DNA of 64,000 nucleotides from contig JAPTYK010000001.1 of the NCBI GenBank assembly GCA_026913215.1, positions 1,302,001 through 1,366,000 of the forward strand, given 5' to 3'. Positions 29,221 through 39,284 of this stretch are shown here, piece by piece. Position numbers and translations under genes: made by a program. The first letter of the stretch is position 1, and each line of letters opens with the position of its first letter. The notes beneath the pieces were generated by a model. The model worked only from the letters and a program-made list of their open reading frames with translations, had not been told where the DNA came from and made no database searches. This stretch comes from Streptomyces diastatochromogenes. Lineage in GTDB: Bacteria; Actinomycetota; Actinomycetes; Streptomycetales; Streptomycetaceae.

Positions 29221-30039
29221 TCAGGATTCCGGGCGGCCCGTCGCCACCGCGTAGAACGCGACGGCGGCCGCCGCGCCCACGTTGAGCGAGTCGACGCCGT
29301 GGGCCATCGGGATGCGGACCCACTCGTCGGCGGCGCGCAGGGCCTGCGTGGACAGTCCGTCGCCCTCCGCGCCGAGCATCAGCGCCACCCGGTCCAGGCG
29401 GTGCGGGGCGGCCTCGTCGATCGAGGTCGCCTTCTCCGCCGGGGTGAGCGCCAGGAGCTTGAAGCCCGCCTCCCGTACGGCCTCCAGGCCCCGGGGCCAG
29501 GCGTCCAGACGGGCGTACGGGACGGAGAACACCGCGCCCATCGAGACCTTCACCGAGCGGCGGTAGAGCGGGTCCGCACAGTCCGGGGACAGCAGGACCG
29601 CGTCCATGCCGAGGGCGGCGGCGCTGCGGAAGATGGCCCCGATGTTGGTGTGGTCGTTCACCGACTCCATGATCACCACGCGGCGGGCGCCCGCCAGGAG
29701 CTCGCCCGCCTCCGGGAGCGGCTTGCGCTGCATCGAGGCGAGGGCGCCGCGGTGCACGTGGTAGCCGGTGACGCGTTCCGCCAGGTCCGGCTGGATCGCG
29801 TACACCGGTGCCGGGACCTCGTCGATGACGTCCCGCATGACGTCCACCCACTTGGCGGACAGCAGCATCGACCGCATCTCGTAACCGGCCTGCCTCGCGC
29901 GGCGGATGACCTTCTCGCCCTCCGCGATGAACAGGCCCTCGGCCGGCTCGCGCCTGCGGCGGAGCTCGACGTCGGTCAGGCCGGTGTAGTCGCGCAGGCG
30001 CGGGTCGTCGGGGTCGTCGATCGTGATGAGTTCGGCCAC
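29221..30039 (-). CDS. TrmH/SpoU-family RNA 2'-O-methyltransferase
   Basis: 272 residues, intact. The SPOUT methylase signature blocks are complete: motif 1 SVNDHTNIGAIFRSAAALG, motif 2 LMLGAEGDGLS, motif 3 IPMAHGVDSLNVGAAAAVAF. An N-terminal substrate-binding domain (EPAEGLFIAEGEKVIRRARQ) precedes them. The family methylates ribose in tRNA or rRNA using SAM, and in Streptomyces includes TsnR-like thiostrepton-resistance enzymes. Here there is no antibiotic cluster, so a housekeeping target is more likely. Start is GTG 30037-30039. Confidence 0.9.
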   Translation of the reverse strand: MAELITIDDPDDPRLRDYTGLTDVELRRRREPAEGLFIAEGEKVIRRARQAGYEMRSMLLSAKWVDVMRDVIDEVPAPVYAIQPDLAERVTGYHVHRGALASMQRKPLPEAGELLAGARRVVIMESVNDHTNIGAIFRSAAALGMDAVLLSPDCADPLYRRSVKVSMGAVFSVPYARLDAWPRGLEAVREAGFKLLALTPAEKATSIDEAAPHRLDRVALMLGAEGDGLSTQALRAADEWVRIPMAHGVDSLNVGAAAAVAFYAVATGRPES

Positions 30040-30149
30040 GAGGTGATACTGCCTTGTCCGGGGTGTGGTGCCAATGCGTGGGGCGGGCGGACCCGCCGCG
30101 CCTGGGTGAGGTGGGCCCCGCCGCTCGTGCGGGGGCGCGTCGGGTGGTG

Positions 30150-31389
30150 TTACTTCGTCGGTGTGCCGGGGCCCTCGGTCACCACGTCGCCGATGACGAT
30201 GACCGCCGGCGGGCGGACCTCCTCCGCCCTGACGGTCTCCGCGACCGTCGCCAGCGTGGCGTCCACGCGGCGCTGGGCCGCCGTCGTGCCCTCCTGGACC
30301 AGGGCCAGGGGGGTGTCGGGGCTCTTGCCGTGGGCGATGAGCGCCTCGGCGATCTTGCCGATCTTGTCCACGCCCATGAGGACGACCAGGGTTCCCGTGA
30401 GCTTGGCGAGGGACGCCCAGTCCACGAGGGAGCGCGGGTCGTCCGGGGCCACGTGGCCGCTGACCACAGTGAACTCGTGGGCCACCCCGCGGTGCGTCAC
30501 CGGGATGCCTGCCGCTCCGGGGACCGAGATCGAGCTGGAGATGCCCGGGACCACTATGCAGGCGATGCCCTCGGCCGCGAGTGCCTGGGCCTCCTCCATG
30601 CCACGGCCGAAGACGAACGGGTCGCCGCCCTTGAGGCGGACGACCGACTTGCCCGCCTTCGCGTGCTCGATCAGCGCGTTGTTGATGGCCTCCTGGGCCA
30701 TGAAGCGGCCGTACGGGATCTTCGCCGCGTCGATCACCTCGACATGTGGCGGCAGCTCGTCCAGGAGGTCGCGGGGGCCGAGCCGGTCCGCGATGACCAC
30801 GTCCGCCTCCGCGAGCAGCCGGCGGCCCCGGACGGTGATCAGGTCCGGGTCGCCGGGGCCGCCGCCCACCAGGGCGACGAAGGGGTGCGGGAGCGGTGCG
30901 TGGGCGCGGCGATCGAACCGTCGCGGAGGCCCTCGACGATCGCGTCCCGTACGGCGGCGGAGCGGCGGGGGTCGTGGCCCGTGAGCACGGCCACCGTGAC
31001 GCCCGCGTCCCGGCCGGTCGCAGGGGTCCAGGCCGTCGCGGCCTCGGCGTCGTCGGACCGGACGCACCAGGTTCGGGTGCGTTCCGCCTCGGCCGAGGCC
31101 GCTGCGTTGGCGGTCGTGTCCGTGGTGGCCACCAGGACGTACCAGGCGTCGGCGAGGTCGCCTTCTTCGTACCGCCGCTTGATCCAGGTGATCTCGCCCG
31201 TCTCCGCCATCGCGTCCACGGACGGGGTCGCGGAGGGGAGATCAGGGTGATCTCCGCGCCCGCGGCGATCAGGGCCGGGAGGCGGCGCTGGGCGACCTGG
31301 CCTCCGCCGAGGACGACGACGCGGCGGCCGGCGAGGCGCAGGCCGACGGGGTAGGCGGGGTGCTCGGCGTTCTCTGCCATGTCTGCCAT
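30150..31389 (-). CDS. cobA: Siroheme/cobalamin synthase: precorrin-2 dehydrogenase fused to uroporphyrinogen-III C-methyltransferase (two frameshifts)
   Basis: About 414 residues, CysG-like. The N-terminus has the NAD-binding GGGQVAQRRLPALIAAGAEI of precorrin-2 dehydrogenase. The C-terminal half is the SAM methylase: VALVGGGPGDPDLITVRGRR, VRLKGGDPFVFGRGMEEAQA, PGISSSISVPGAAGIPVTHR. Together they turn uroporphyrinogen III into precorrin-2 and on to sirohydrochlorin, the branch point to B12 and siroheme. Missing bases near 31240 and 30895 split the domains. Start ATG 31387-31389; the in-frame ATG 31378-31380 is an alternative. It lies downstream of cobT on the same strand, with a long stem-loop between them. 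Confidence 0.93.
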
Positions 31390-31535
31390 GGGTGAGCGGC
31401 TCCTCGGAGAGCGTGCGGTGGTGCGGTGCGGGCGAGGGTGCCGCTGCGACGGTGGAGCGGCTCGTACACCGTCACGATAGCTGTGACCTGGGGGTTGCCG
31501 GGTGTGACGGATGTCCCCCGGTGGTCGGTGCGTGC

Positions 31536-31667
31536 GTGGGGACGCTCCGGAACCGGGTTCGGGACTGCATGATTTACGGCGCCTGCGGGGTCGGCGGATG
31601 GCCTGGCGTTTCTCATGCGCCACACATCACGCTTTACGTCCCGAACCCGGTTCCTGCGCGTCCCCAC
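31536..31667 (-). promoter_or_regulatory. Long inverted repeat in the cobT-cobA intergenic region
   Basis: Two 30-base arms (31536-31565 and 31638-31667) pair at 28 of 30 positions around a 72-base centre. The second arm's CGTCCCCAC can instead pair with GTGGGGACG at 31679-31687, giving a short hairpin on the cobT side. Two exclusive foldings between two cobalamin genes suggest an attenuator or a processed stem-loop. No B12-riboswitch box was found. Confidence 0.5.
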
Positions 31668-31699
31668 TCCCGTGGGTGGGTGGGGACGCCGCCGTGGTG

Positions 31700-34600
31700 C
31701 TACTTCTCGGTGACTCCCGCCGAGTCGAACGTGGCGACCTCGTGCATCGCGCGTGCCGCGCTCTGGACCAGGGAAGGGCCAGGAGCGCGCCCGTGCCCTC
31801 GCCGAGGCGGAGGTCGAGGTCGACCAGCGGGCGCAGGCCCAGCTTGTTGAGGGCGGCCACGTGGCCCGGCTCGGCGCTGCGGTGGCCCGCGATGCACGCC
31901 GCGAGGGACTCCGGGGCGATGGCGCGGGCGACGAGGGCCGCCGCGCCCGTGGAGACGCCGTCGAGGATGACCGGGGTGCGGAGCGAGGCCGCGCCCAGGA
32001 TCAGGCCCACGAGGGCCGCGTGCTCCAGGCCGCCGACCGCCGAGAGGACGCCGATCGGGTCCGCCGGGTCCGGCTTGTGCAGGTCGAGGGCGCGACGGAC
32101 CACGTCCACCTTGCGGGCGTGCGTCTCGTCGTTGATGCCGGTGCCCCGGCCCGTGACCTCGGCCGCGTCCACTCCGGTGTAGACCGAGATCAGGGCCGCC
32201 GACGCCGTGGTGTTCGCGATGCCCATCTCGCCCGTGAGGAGGGCCTTGTTGCCCGCCGCCACGAGGTCGCGGGCCGTCTCGATGCCCACCTCGATCGCGG
32301 CCAGGACCTCTTCGCGGGTCATCGCCGGACCCGTGGTGAAGTCGGCCGTGCCCGGACGGACCTTGCGCGGGAGCAGACCCGGTGTGGCCGGGAGTTCGGC
32401 CGCCACGCCCACGTCGATGACGCAGACCTCGGCGCCGACCTGGTTCGCGAAGGCGTTGCAGACCGCTCCCCCGCCGAGGAAGTTGGCCACCATCTGGCCC
32501 GTGACCTCCTGCGGCCACGGGGTGACGCCCTGGGCGTGGACACCGTGGTCGCCGGCGAAGATCGCCACGGCGGCCGGCTCCGGGATCGGGGGCGGGCAGA
32601 CCCGGGAGAGGCCCGAGAGCTGCGCCGAGATGATCTCCAGCATGCCCAGGGCCCCGGCGGGCTTCGTCATGCGCTTCTGGCGTTCCCACGCCTCGCCGAG
32701 CGCCTTCGCGTCCAGCGGGCGGATGTTCGCCACGGTCTCCTGGAGGAGGTCGTGCGGCTCCTCGCCGGGCAGCGCGCGGCGGCCGTACGTCTCCTCGTGG
32801 ACGACCCAGGCCAGCGGGCGGCGCTTGGACCAGCCCGCCTGCATCAGCTCGGGCTCGTCCGGGAACTCGTCCACGTAACCCACGCAGAGGTACGCGACCA
32901 CTTCGAGGTGCTCGGGGAGGCCCAGCGTGCGGACCATCTCGCGCTCGTCGAAGAAGCTGACCCAGCCGACGCCCAGGCCCTCGGCGCGGGCCGCCAGCCA
33001 GAGGTTCTCGACGGCGAGCGCCGAGGAGTACGGGGCCATCTGCGGCTGCGTGTAGCGGCCGAGCGTGTGGCGGCCGCCCCGGGTGGGGTCGGCGGTCACG
33101 ACGATGTTCACCGGGGTGTCGAGGATGGCCTCGATCTTCAGTTCCTGAACTGCTTCGCCCGGGCCTTCGGCAGCGACTTGGCGTAGGCCTCGCGCTGACG
33201 CTGCGCCAGCTCGTGCATCGTCTGCCGGGTCTCGGCGGAGCGGATGACCACGAAGTCCCACGGCTGCGAGTGGCCCACGCTGGGTGCCGTGTGCGCCGCT
33301 TCCAGGACGCGGAGGAGCACCTCGTGCGGGATCGGGTCGCTGCGGAAGCCGTTGCGGATGTCGCGGCGCTCGCGCATCACGCGGAGCACCGCCTCGCGCT
33401 CGGCGTCGTCGTAGCCGGGGGCCGGCGCGGATTCCGGAGCCTGCTCGGATTCCGGGGCCTGTGCGGATTCCGGGGCCTGCTCGGATTCCAGGGCCTGTGC
33501 GGATTCCGGGGCCTGCTCGGATTCCAGGGCCTGTGCGGATTCCGGGGCCTGCGGTTCGGACTCCGCCTGCGGGGATTCCTGAGCCTCGGATTCCGGAGTC
33601 GGGACCGGTTCCTGAGTCGGCGCGGATTCCTGAGCCTCGGATTCCGGAGCCTCCGTGACGGGGGCCTGGGATTCGGGGGCCTGGGATTCGGGGGCCTCGG
33701 TGGCGGGCTCCTCGGTGGCGGGCGCCTGCACGTCGGTGAGCTCGGTGGCGGGAGCCTGGGGGCGGAGTCCGTCTCCGGCTGCGCCTCGGTGGCGGCCTGG
33801 GCCTCCGGCTCGGGGCCTGCTCGACCGGGGCCTCGGCGACGACGGGGGCCTCGTCGGCCACTGCCTCCACCGGTGCCTCGGCGGGCGCCTCGGCCGGGAG
33901 CTCTGCGGGGTCTCGGCGGGCGCGGGCTCCGCGAGGGCCTCCGGCTGCGGCTCCGCGAGGGCCTCCGTCGTCTCGGGGCGGGTTCGGCCGGGACCTCGGC
34001 GGGCGCCGCTTCGGTGAGTTCGGCCTCGACGGGCTGTGCCGGGGCGGGCTCCTCCACGGGCTGCGCGGGCTCGGCGACCGGCTCGGCCGGGACCTCGGCG
34101 GCGGGCACGGGCGCCTGCGGCTCGGCATCCGGGGCCGGGGCGGGCGCCTCGGCGGCGGGCTCGGGCTCGCGGGGCGCGGGGATCGTCTCCTCGGGCGCCG
34201 GGACGGTCTCCGGGGCCGACTCCAGGGCGGCCTCGGGCGCCGGCTGCGGCTCGGTGGGCTCCGGGGCCTCGGCGGGCTGGGGCGCCTCCGCCGGGACCGG
34301 GGCCAGGTGCGGGGTCGTCGGGACGGAGCCCTCGACCTGGACGAACTGGCCCTGCGGCGGGACGACCGTTTCTGCGGGGCCTGCGGTGCGGCGGGCTCCT
34401 GCGGCTGCGCGACCCACGGCTCGGCGCCCTGCGGGGCGAGCTGCTGGTCCTGCGCGATCTCGAAGTACTCGGGGCCGGTGGTCGGCGGGCCCGGGTTCCG
34501 CACCGGCATCGGGGCGGGGGCCGTGGCCACGACCGGCTCGGGGGCCGGGGCGGGCTGCGGGGCCGGGGCGGGCGCGGCGGCGGCCGGGCCACGGTCGGCG

Positions 34601-35225
34601 AGGGAGAGCACGACGCCGCCGGTGGTGTCGGGCACCGGCGGGCCCATGTGGAGCGGGCGCCGGGGCTGCTGCGGGGCCGGGGCGGCGGGGGCATGCGGAC
34701 GCCGCCGAGGTCGACGGAGCCGGTGTCGCGGCCGGCCGCCTCGTGGGCGCCGGTGTCGAGGATGCCGGGCTCGTAGCCGTGCTCGGTGACGACCGGCTCC
34801 TGCGGGGGCACGGGGACGCCGTGCGCCGGGGTGCCGAAGGGCACGCCCTGCGGCGGGTGTGGCCCTGAGGGGCGGTCAGCACGTCGGCGAGCGCGACCCT
34901 GTCGGGGAGCGGGCCCGTGAGCGGGTCCGGCAGCGGGTCGGTGAGCGGGTCGCCCATCGGGGCCGGGCCTCCGGGGCGGCCGCGTGCGGCACGCCCTGGT
35001 TCGGGACGAGCGGCGGCGGCACCGCGACCGGCGGCGCGGGCACGACGCCCGGCGGGTGCTCGCTCCAGGCGCCCTGGGCGCCCGGCATCAGGAGAATGTC
35101 GTCGTCCTCGGTGTGCTCGGAGGGTCCAGGAAGGTGTACGCGCCCGGAGCGGGGATGCCCGGCTGCTCCACCATGCCTGCGTTCTCCGGCAGCCCCTCGC
35201 CCGGGACCTGGCCGGTGTCCGTCAT
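31700..35225 (-). CDS. cobT: BluB-like nitroreductase fused to CobT, with long Pro/Glu-rich N-terminal region (several frameshifts)
   Basis: About 1,175 residues. C-terminal CobT domain, nicotinate-nucleotide:dimethylbenzimidazole phosphoribosyltransferase (FAGDHGVHAQGVTPWPQEVT, GTGINDETHARKVDVVRRAL, ILDGVSTGAAALVARAIAPE), activates the lower ligand of B12. In front of it is a BluB-type flavin nitroreductase (RRDIRNGFRSDPIPHEVLLR, GHSQPWDFVVIRSAETRQTM) that makes dimethylbenzimidazole; the fusion is known in actinobacteria. The first half is low-complexity Pro/Ala/Glu-rich sequence of unknown use, including a 36-bp repeat (33426-33560). Frame breaks near 31770, 33140 and several between 33760 and 35130. 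Start is ATG 35223-35225 (MTDTGQVPGEGL). Confidence 0.82.
33426..33560 (-). repeat. 36-bp in-frame repeat in the BluB-CobT linker
   Basis: About 3.5 copies of a unit coding for APESAQALESEQ, varying between Leu and Pro. It lies in the acidic, Pro/Glu-rich segment before the nitroreductase domain. Confidence 0.8.
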
Positions 35226-35530
35226 GCGTACCCTCGCCCATCGCTTGTGCTCCTTCAGACCTGCGCCCGTCGACAAGAACGAGCGCGCGCGCCGCGCGGC
35301 ACGAAGCACACGCGAACACCCACACATTGTCGCGGCCCCCGGCCATCGTGGCAGGAAGATTCGCCACGGTGCGCTGTGGACTGCGCCACGTCGCGCGGTC
35401 CCCCTTGGTCGCGTACCACGTCGGTGGCACAAAGCGGCCACCCATTCGGGACATTGACGAACAGACCGTCGAACATCCCGGTGCGGTACAACAATCGGCC
35501 AGCCTACCCTGCCCCGGTGGGGCGGCCGGG
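35226..35530. other. Intergenic region between cobL and cobT
   Basis: 305 bases without a gene. It holds the cobT ribosome site (GAGGGT before 35225), GC-rich stem-forming sequence next to the cobL stop, and no recognisable cobalamin-riboswitch box. Confidence 0.6.
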
Positions 35531-36770
35531 TCACGGGGCGCGGTCGATCCTGCGTCCGGACAGCAGGAACACGACCGAGCGCTCGCGTTCCGACCAGTCG
35601 GCGGGGTCGAGTCCGACGGTCTGGAGGAGGAGGCTCTCGACGGCGTAGCCGCCGTCGGCGAGGGCGGCGCCGATCGCCTCGGCCTCGTCGCGGGTGGAGG
35701 CGTGGGCGACGATCCGCTCCGGGCGCCGGTCGGTGCAGGCGGTGACGACGGGGACGCCGCCGGCCGCGATGCGGACGACGTCGGGCTCGGGCAGGCTCTC
35801 CAGGACGTGCGGGGCGCGGCCCGGGACGGCCTGGAGGGCACTCCGTGGCGGCGCGCGGCCCGCTCGGTGCGGGCGCAGGCGGCCGGGTCGACGTCCACGG
35901 CGATGACGGCGGCGCCGAAGCGGGCGGCCTCGACGGAGAAGGCGCCGCCCGCGCAGCCGATGTCCCAGACGAGGTCGCCGGTGCGGGGCCCGAGACGGGC
36001 CAGCTGGGCGGCGCGGAGGGCGGGGTCCGTGCCCGCGCCGGTGTGCGCCGGTCCGGTTCCTGGGCCTTCGCCCTCGGAGTCGTACTCCTCGGTGGGCAGG
36101 CCCCAGCCGCGGACGGGGCGCGCGGCCGGGTCCTGGCCGGTCAGCCAGGGGCGGTGGGGACGCCGCCGGTCGCGCCGCCGATGACGAGGACGACGTTCGG
36201 GTCGCGCCAGCTGTGGTCGGCGGCCTTGTCGGAGGTGAGGACGGAGACCTGTTCGCGGTCGGTGCCGAGCTCCTCGCAGACGACGAAGGTGCGGTGGACG
36301 CCTTCGAGCAGGAGGGCGAGTTCGGCGGGTCCGGCGCCCGGCGAGGTGAGGACGGCGACCTTGGGGTGGGCGCGGCAGACGTTGACGGCGCGGCGCAGGG
36401 TGCGCTGGTGGGCGACGACGATCCGGGCGTCCTCCCAGGGCATGCCGCCCGTGCGAAGGCGGCGGCGACCGAGGAGACGGCGGGGACGACCTCGACCTCC
36501 AGGCCGTGCTCGGGGCGCGCAGGGTGCGGACGACGCCGAAGAAGCCGGGGTCGCCGTCGGCGAGGACGACGGCGGTGCCGCGGTGTCCCGCGATGCGGCG
36601 GGCGGCGAGGTCGACGCTGCCGAGGCGGACGCGTTCGGCGCCGGGCGGCACCTCGGGCAGCGCCAGGTGGTGGGCGGCGCCGCCACGAGGGTGGCGGCGG
36701 ACAGCGCGGAGCGGGCCGCCGCGGTGAGGGGCGAGCCGTCCCAGCCGATCACCGTGACGCGGTCGGCCAT
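35531..36770 (-). CDS. cobL: Precorrin-6Y C5,15-methyltransferase, CbiE-CbiT fusion (several frameshifts)
   Basis: About 413 residues. The N-terminal CbiE methylase domain begins ADRVTVIGWDGSPLTAAARS and continues with VVLADGDPGFFGVVRTLR and WRDPNVVLVIGGATGGVPT. The C-terminal CbiT class I SAM methylase has DLVWDIGCAGGAFSVEAARF and AAVIAVDVDPAACARTERAA. The enzyme methylates C5 and C15 and removes a carboxyl group in the corrin ring pathway. Frame breaks near 35840, 36140, 36470, 36520 and 36685. Start is ATG 36768-36770 (ADRVTVIGW). First of the three cobalamin genes on this strand, before cobT. Confidence 0.88.
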
Positions 36771-36841
36771 CGTCGTCTGTCTCCCTGTGGTGTTGTCGCA
36801 GGTCGGGGCGTGCCGAGCGTACCCCGGGATCGGTGTGGGGC

Positions 36842-37474
36842 TCAGCTCCAGTCGGTGTACGAGGAGTAGCCGGCCTCGGCCAGCTGGTCGGCGACGCCGT
36901 CGAGGTCCTCGGGGAGGAGGCCCCAGACGATGAAGTCGGTGCGCAGTTCGGCCCAGGTGCCGTCCTCGGTGCGGGTGCGGGCTATGCAGGCGTTGCGCAG
37001 GACGCCCTCGCTGATGCAGCCGATCTTCTGGGCGACCTGCTGGGAGGCGGTGTTGTCGGCGGCGGTGCGCAGTTCCAGGCGTTCGAACTTCTGGTCGCCG
37101 AAGAGCCACTGGGCGGTGGCGAGGGCGGCTTCGGAGGCGTAGCCCTCGCCTCGGGCCCAGGGGCGACGATGTACGACATCTCGGTGGAGCGGACCCGCCA
37201 GTTCGTGTTGCTGAGCTGGACGATGCCGACGAGGCGCTGGGTGAGGAACTCGGTGACGGCGAGGTCGAGGCCCCAGCGGCGGCGCGTTCGGTGGGGCGTA
37301 CTCGGTGATCCAGCCGCGGGCGGCGTCCTCGGTGTACGGCTGGGGCACGGCCGTCCAGGCGGCGACCATCTCGTCGTTCATCATCTCGGCGAGGGCGGGG
37401 GCGTCCGCCTCTTCGAGCGCGCGCAGCACCAGCCGGTCCGTGTTGATGGAGATGTCCGGAAAGGTGGTAGTCAT
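36842..37474 (-). CDS. RimJ/RimL-like GNAT acetyltransferase (two frameshifts)
   Basis: About 210 residues. N-terminus INTDRLVLRALEEADAPALA, typical of ribosomal-protein N-acetyltransferase (RimJ/L) relatives. The acetyl-CoA loop is ARGEGYASEAALATAQWLFG. A conserved RLELRTAADNTASQQVAQKI block follows. Frame breaks near 37160 and 37285. Start is ATG 37472-37474 (MTTTFPDIS): GGAGCTGAG lies directly upstream, while the ATG at 37484-37486 would add MELS. Substrate unknown. It lies between the cobalamin genes and metNIQ. Confidence 0.82.
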   Translation of the reverse strand: MTTTFPDISINTDRLVLRALEEADAPALAEMMNDEMVAAWTAVPQPYTEDAARGWITEYAPPNAPPLGPRPRRHRVPHPAPRRHRPAQQHELAGPLHRDVVHRRPWARGEGYASEAALATAQWLFGDQKFERLELRTAADNTASQQVAQKIGCISEGVLRNACIARTRTEDGTWAELRTDFIVWGLLPEDLDGVADQLAEAGYSSYTDWS

Positions 37475-37580
37475 GCTCAGCTCCATGCCGTGGACCGTCC
37501 GAATCGACCGTGAACGCACAGCATGCAGCATGCGGCCGCCGGTGCGCATGGCCGGGTGGGGTGTCGGGCGGGGACGTGGC

Positions 37581-37617
37581 GAAGGCCCCGCGCACCGGAC
37601 GGGGTGCGGGGGCCTTC
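37581..37617 (-). terminator. Terminator of the metNIQ operon
   Basis: AAGGCCCCCGCACC pairs with GGTGCGCGGGGCCTT (minor mismatches) downstream of the metQ stop, ahead of the GNAT gene start. Confidence 0.7.
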
Positions 37618-37669
37618 TGCTCAAGGACGGTACGGGGGAACCGGTCTGACGGTCCCTCGGGTCCCGGAC

Positions 37670-38524
37670 CTACTTCGCGGGGCCGAAGGCCGGGATGACG
37701 GAGCCCTTGTAGGTGTCCTCGATGTACTTCTTCACCTCGGGCGAGTTGAGGAGCTTGGCGAGCTTCTGCACGCGGGCGTCCTTCTCGTTGCCGGCCTTGA
37801 CGGCGAGGAAGTTGGCGTACGGGTTGCCCTCCGCCTTCTCCAGGACGAGGGCGTCCTTCGCCGGGGAGAGCTTGGCCTCGATGGCGTAGTTGCCGTTGAT
37901 GACGGCGGCGTCCACGTCGTTCAGGGCGCGGGGCACGGTGGCGGCCTCCAGCTCCTTGAACTCCAGGCCCTTCTTGTCGGTGATGTCGGAGAGCTTGGCG
38001 TCGGTGCCGACGCCGGCCTTGAGGGTGATGAGGCCGTTCTCGGCGAGGAGGTGGAGCGCGCGGCCCTCGTTGGTGGTGTCGTTGGGGACGGCGACGGTCT
38101 GGCCGGCCTTGATGTCCTTCACCGACTTGAGGCTCTTGGAGTAGAGGCCCAGCGGCTCCAGGTGGACGTCGACCACCGGGACGATGTGCGTGCCGTTCTT
38201 CTTGTTGAAGTCGTCGAGGTACGGCTTGTGCTGGAAGAAGTTGGCGTCGACCTGGCCGCTCTCGGTGGCGGTGTTCGGCAGGACGTAGTCCGTGAACTCC
38301 TTCACCTCCAGCTTCAGGCCGGCCTTCGCGGCCAGGTTGTCCTTGACGAAGTTGAGGATGTCGGCGTGCGGCGTCGGGGACGCGGCGACGACGAGGGGCT
38401 TGTCGGCGGCGCCGGCCGCGTCCTTGGTGGAGGACGGGTCCGAGGAGGTGCCGCAGGCGGTGAGGCCGAGGGCCAGGGCGGCGGTGGCGGCGATACCGGC
38501 GGTGAGCTTGATGTTCTTACGCAC
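37670..38524 (-). CDS. metQ: Methionine ABC transporter substrate-binding lipoprotein MetQ
   Basis: 284 residues of the NlpA lipoprotein family, intact. A signal peptide (KLTAGIAATAALALGLTAC) ends in the lipobox LTAC-GTSS, so the mature protein is a lipid-anchored solute-binding protein. The NlpA motif TPHADILNFVKDNLAAKAGL and the ligand-binding NANFFQHKPYLDDF-like segment (DANFFQHKPYLDDFNKKNG) are present. It binds D/L-methionine and delivers it to MetNI. Start is GTG 38522-38524 with AAAGAGG upstream. Last gene of metN-metI-metQ. Confidence 0.95.
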   Translation of the reverse strand: MRKNIKLTAGIAATAALALGLTACGTSSDPSSTKDAAGAADKPLVVAASPTPHADILNFVKDNLAAKAGLKLEVKEFTDYVLPNTATESGQVDANFFQHKPYLDDFNKKNGTHIVPVVDVHLEPLGLYSKSLKSVKDIKAGQTVAVPNDTTNEGRALHLLAENGLITLKAGVGTDAKLSDITDKKGLEFKELEAATVPRALNDVDAAVINGNYAIEAKLSPAKDALVLEKAEGNPYANFLAVKAGNEKDARVQKLAKLLNSPEVKKYIEDTYKGSVIPAFGPAK

Positions 38525-38615
38525 GAAGAGTGCCTCTTTCCGGTGGAGCGGTGGACGCCTGGACAACAAGTCCGGGCTGTTCTTCGAAAACGAAGTCTTG
38601 GGGTGGCCGGGGCCG

Positions 38616-39284
38616 TTACGCGGTGCGGCCCCGGCGGGCGAGGAGTCGGACGACCCCGTCGCCGATGAGCTGGACGATCGTCACGACGGCGACCAGGACA
38701 ACGACGGTGACCAGCATGAACGTGGTGTCGAAGCGCTGGTATCCGTAGGTGACGGCCTTGGAGCCGAGGCCTTCGCCGCCGACCGCGCCGGCCATCGCCG
38801 AGTAGCCGATGAGCACGATCACGGTGGTGGTGACGCCCGAGATCAGCGAGGGCAGGGCCTGCGGGAGCAGGACCTTGCGGACGATGGTGGGGATGCCGCC
38901 GCCCATGGCCTGGACGGCTTCGACGAGTCCGTGGTCGACCTCGCGGATCGCGGTCTCGACGAGGCGCGCGAAGAAGGGGATGGCGCCGATGGCGAGCGGC
39001 ACGATCATCGCGGTCGGGCCGATGAAGGTGCCGACGACGAAGGTCGTGAAGGGGATCAGGGCGATCAGCAGGATGATGAACGGCAGCGAACGCCCGATGT
39101 TCACGATCGCACCGACGATCTTGTTCACCGGCCGGTTCTGCAGCAGTCCGCCCTTGTCCGTGAGGACGAGGAGGATGCCGAGCGGCAGGCCGCCGACGAC
39201 GGTGACGACGGTGGCCCACAGGACCATGTAGAGGGTGTCGACGGTGCCCTGCTCCAGGAGGGGCTGCATCTCCGACCAGGTCAC
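38616..39284 (-). CDS. metI: Methionine ABC transporter permease MetI
   Basis: 222 residues, intact, with five to six hydrophobic helices (LWATVVTVVGGLPLGILLVL, VIVLIGYSAMAGAV, FMLVTVVVLVAVVTIVQLIG). The permease coupling motif EAVQAMGGG-x6-VLLPQALP, where the ATPase binds, is present. It forms the membrane channel with MetN and MetQ. Start is GTG 39282-39284. It overlaps the metN stop (39281) by 4 bp. Confidence 0.95.
   Translation of the reverse strand: MTWSEMQPLLEQGTVDTLYMVLWATVVTVVGGLPLGILLVLTDKGGLLQNRPVNKIVGAIVNIGRSLPFIILLIALIPFTTFVVGTFIGPTAMIVPLAIGAIPFFARLVETAIREVDHGLVEAVQAMGGGIPTIVRKVLLPQALPSLISGVTTTVIVLIGYSAMAGAVGGEGLGSKAVTYGYQRFDTTFMLVTVVVLVAVVTIVQLIGDGVVRLLARRGRTA

Noticed and set aside
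29221..30039. Thiostrepton-type resistance methylase
   Set aside because: The protein is a general TrmH/SpoU member in core context with no antibiotic cluster; resistance cannot be claimed.
35226..35530. Cobalamin riboswitch before cobT
   Set aside because: No B12 box-like core or the expected stem pattern could be found in the leader on the minus strand.
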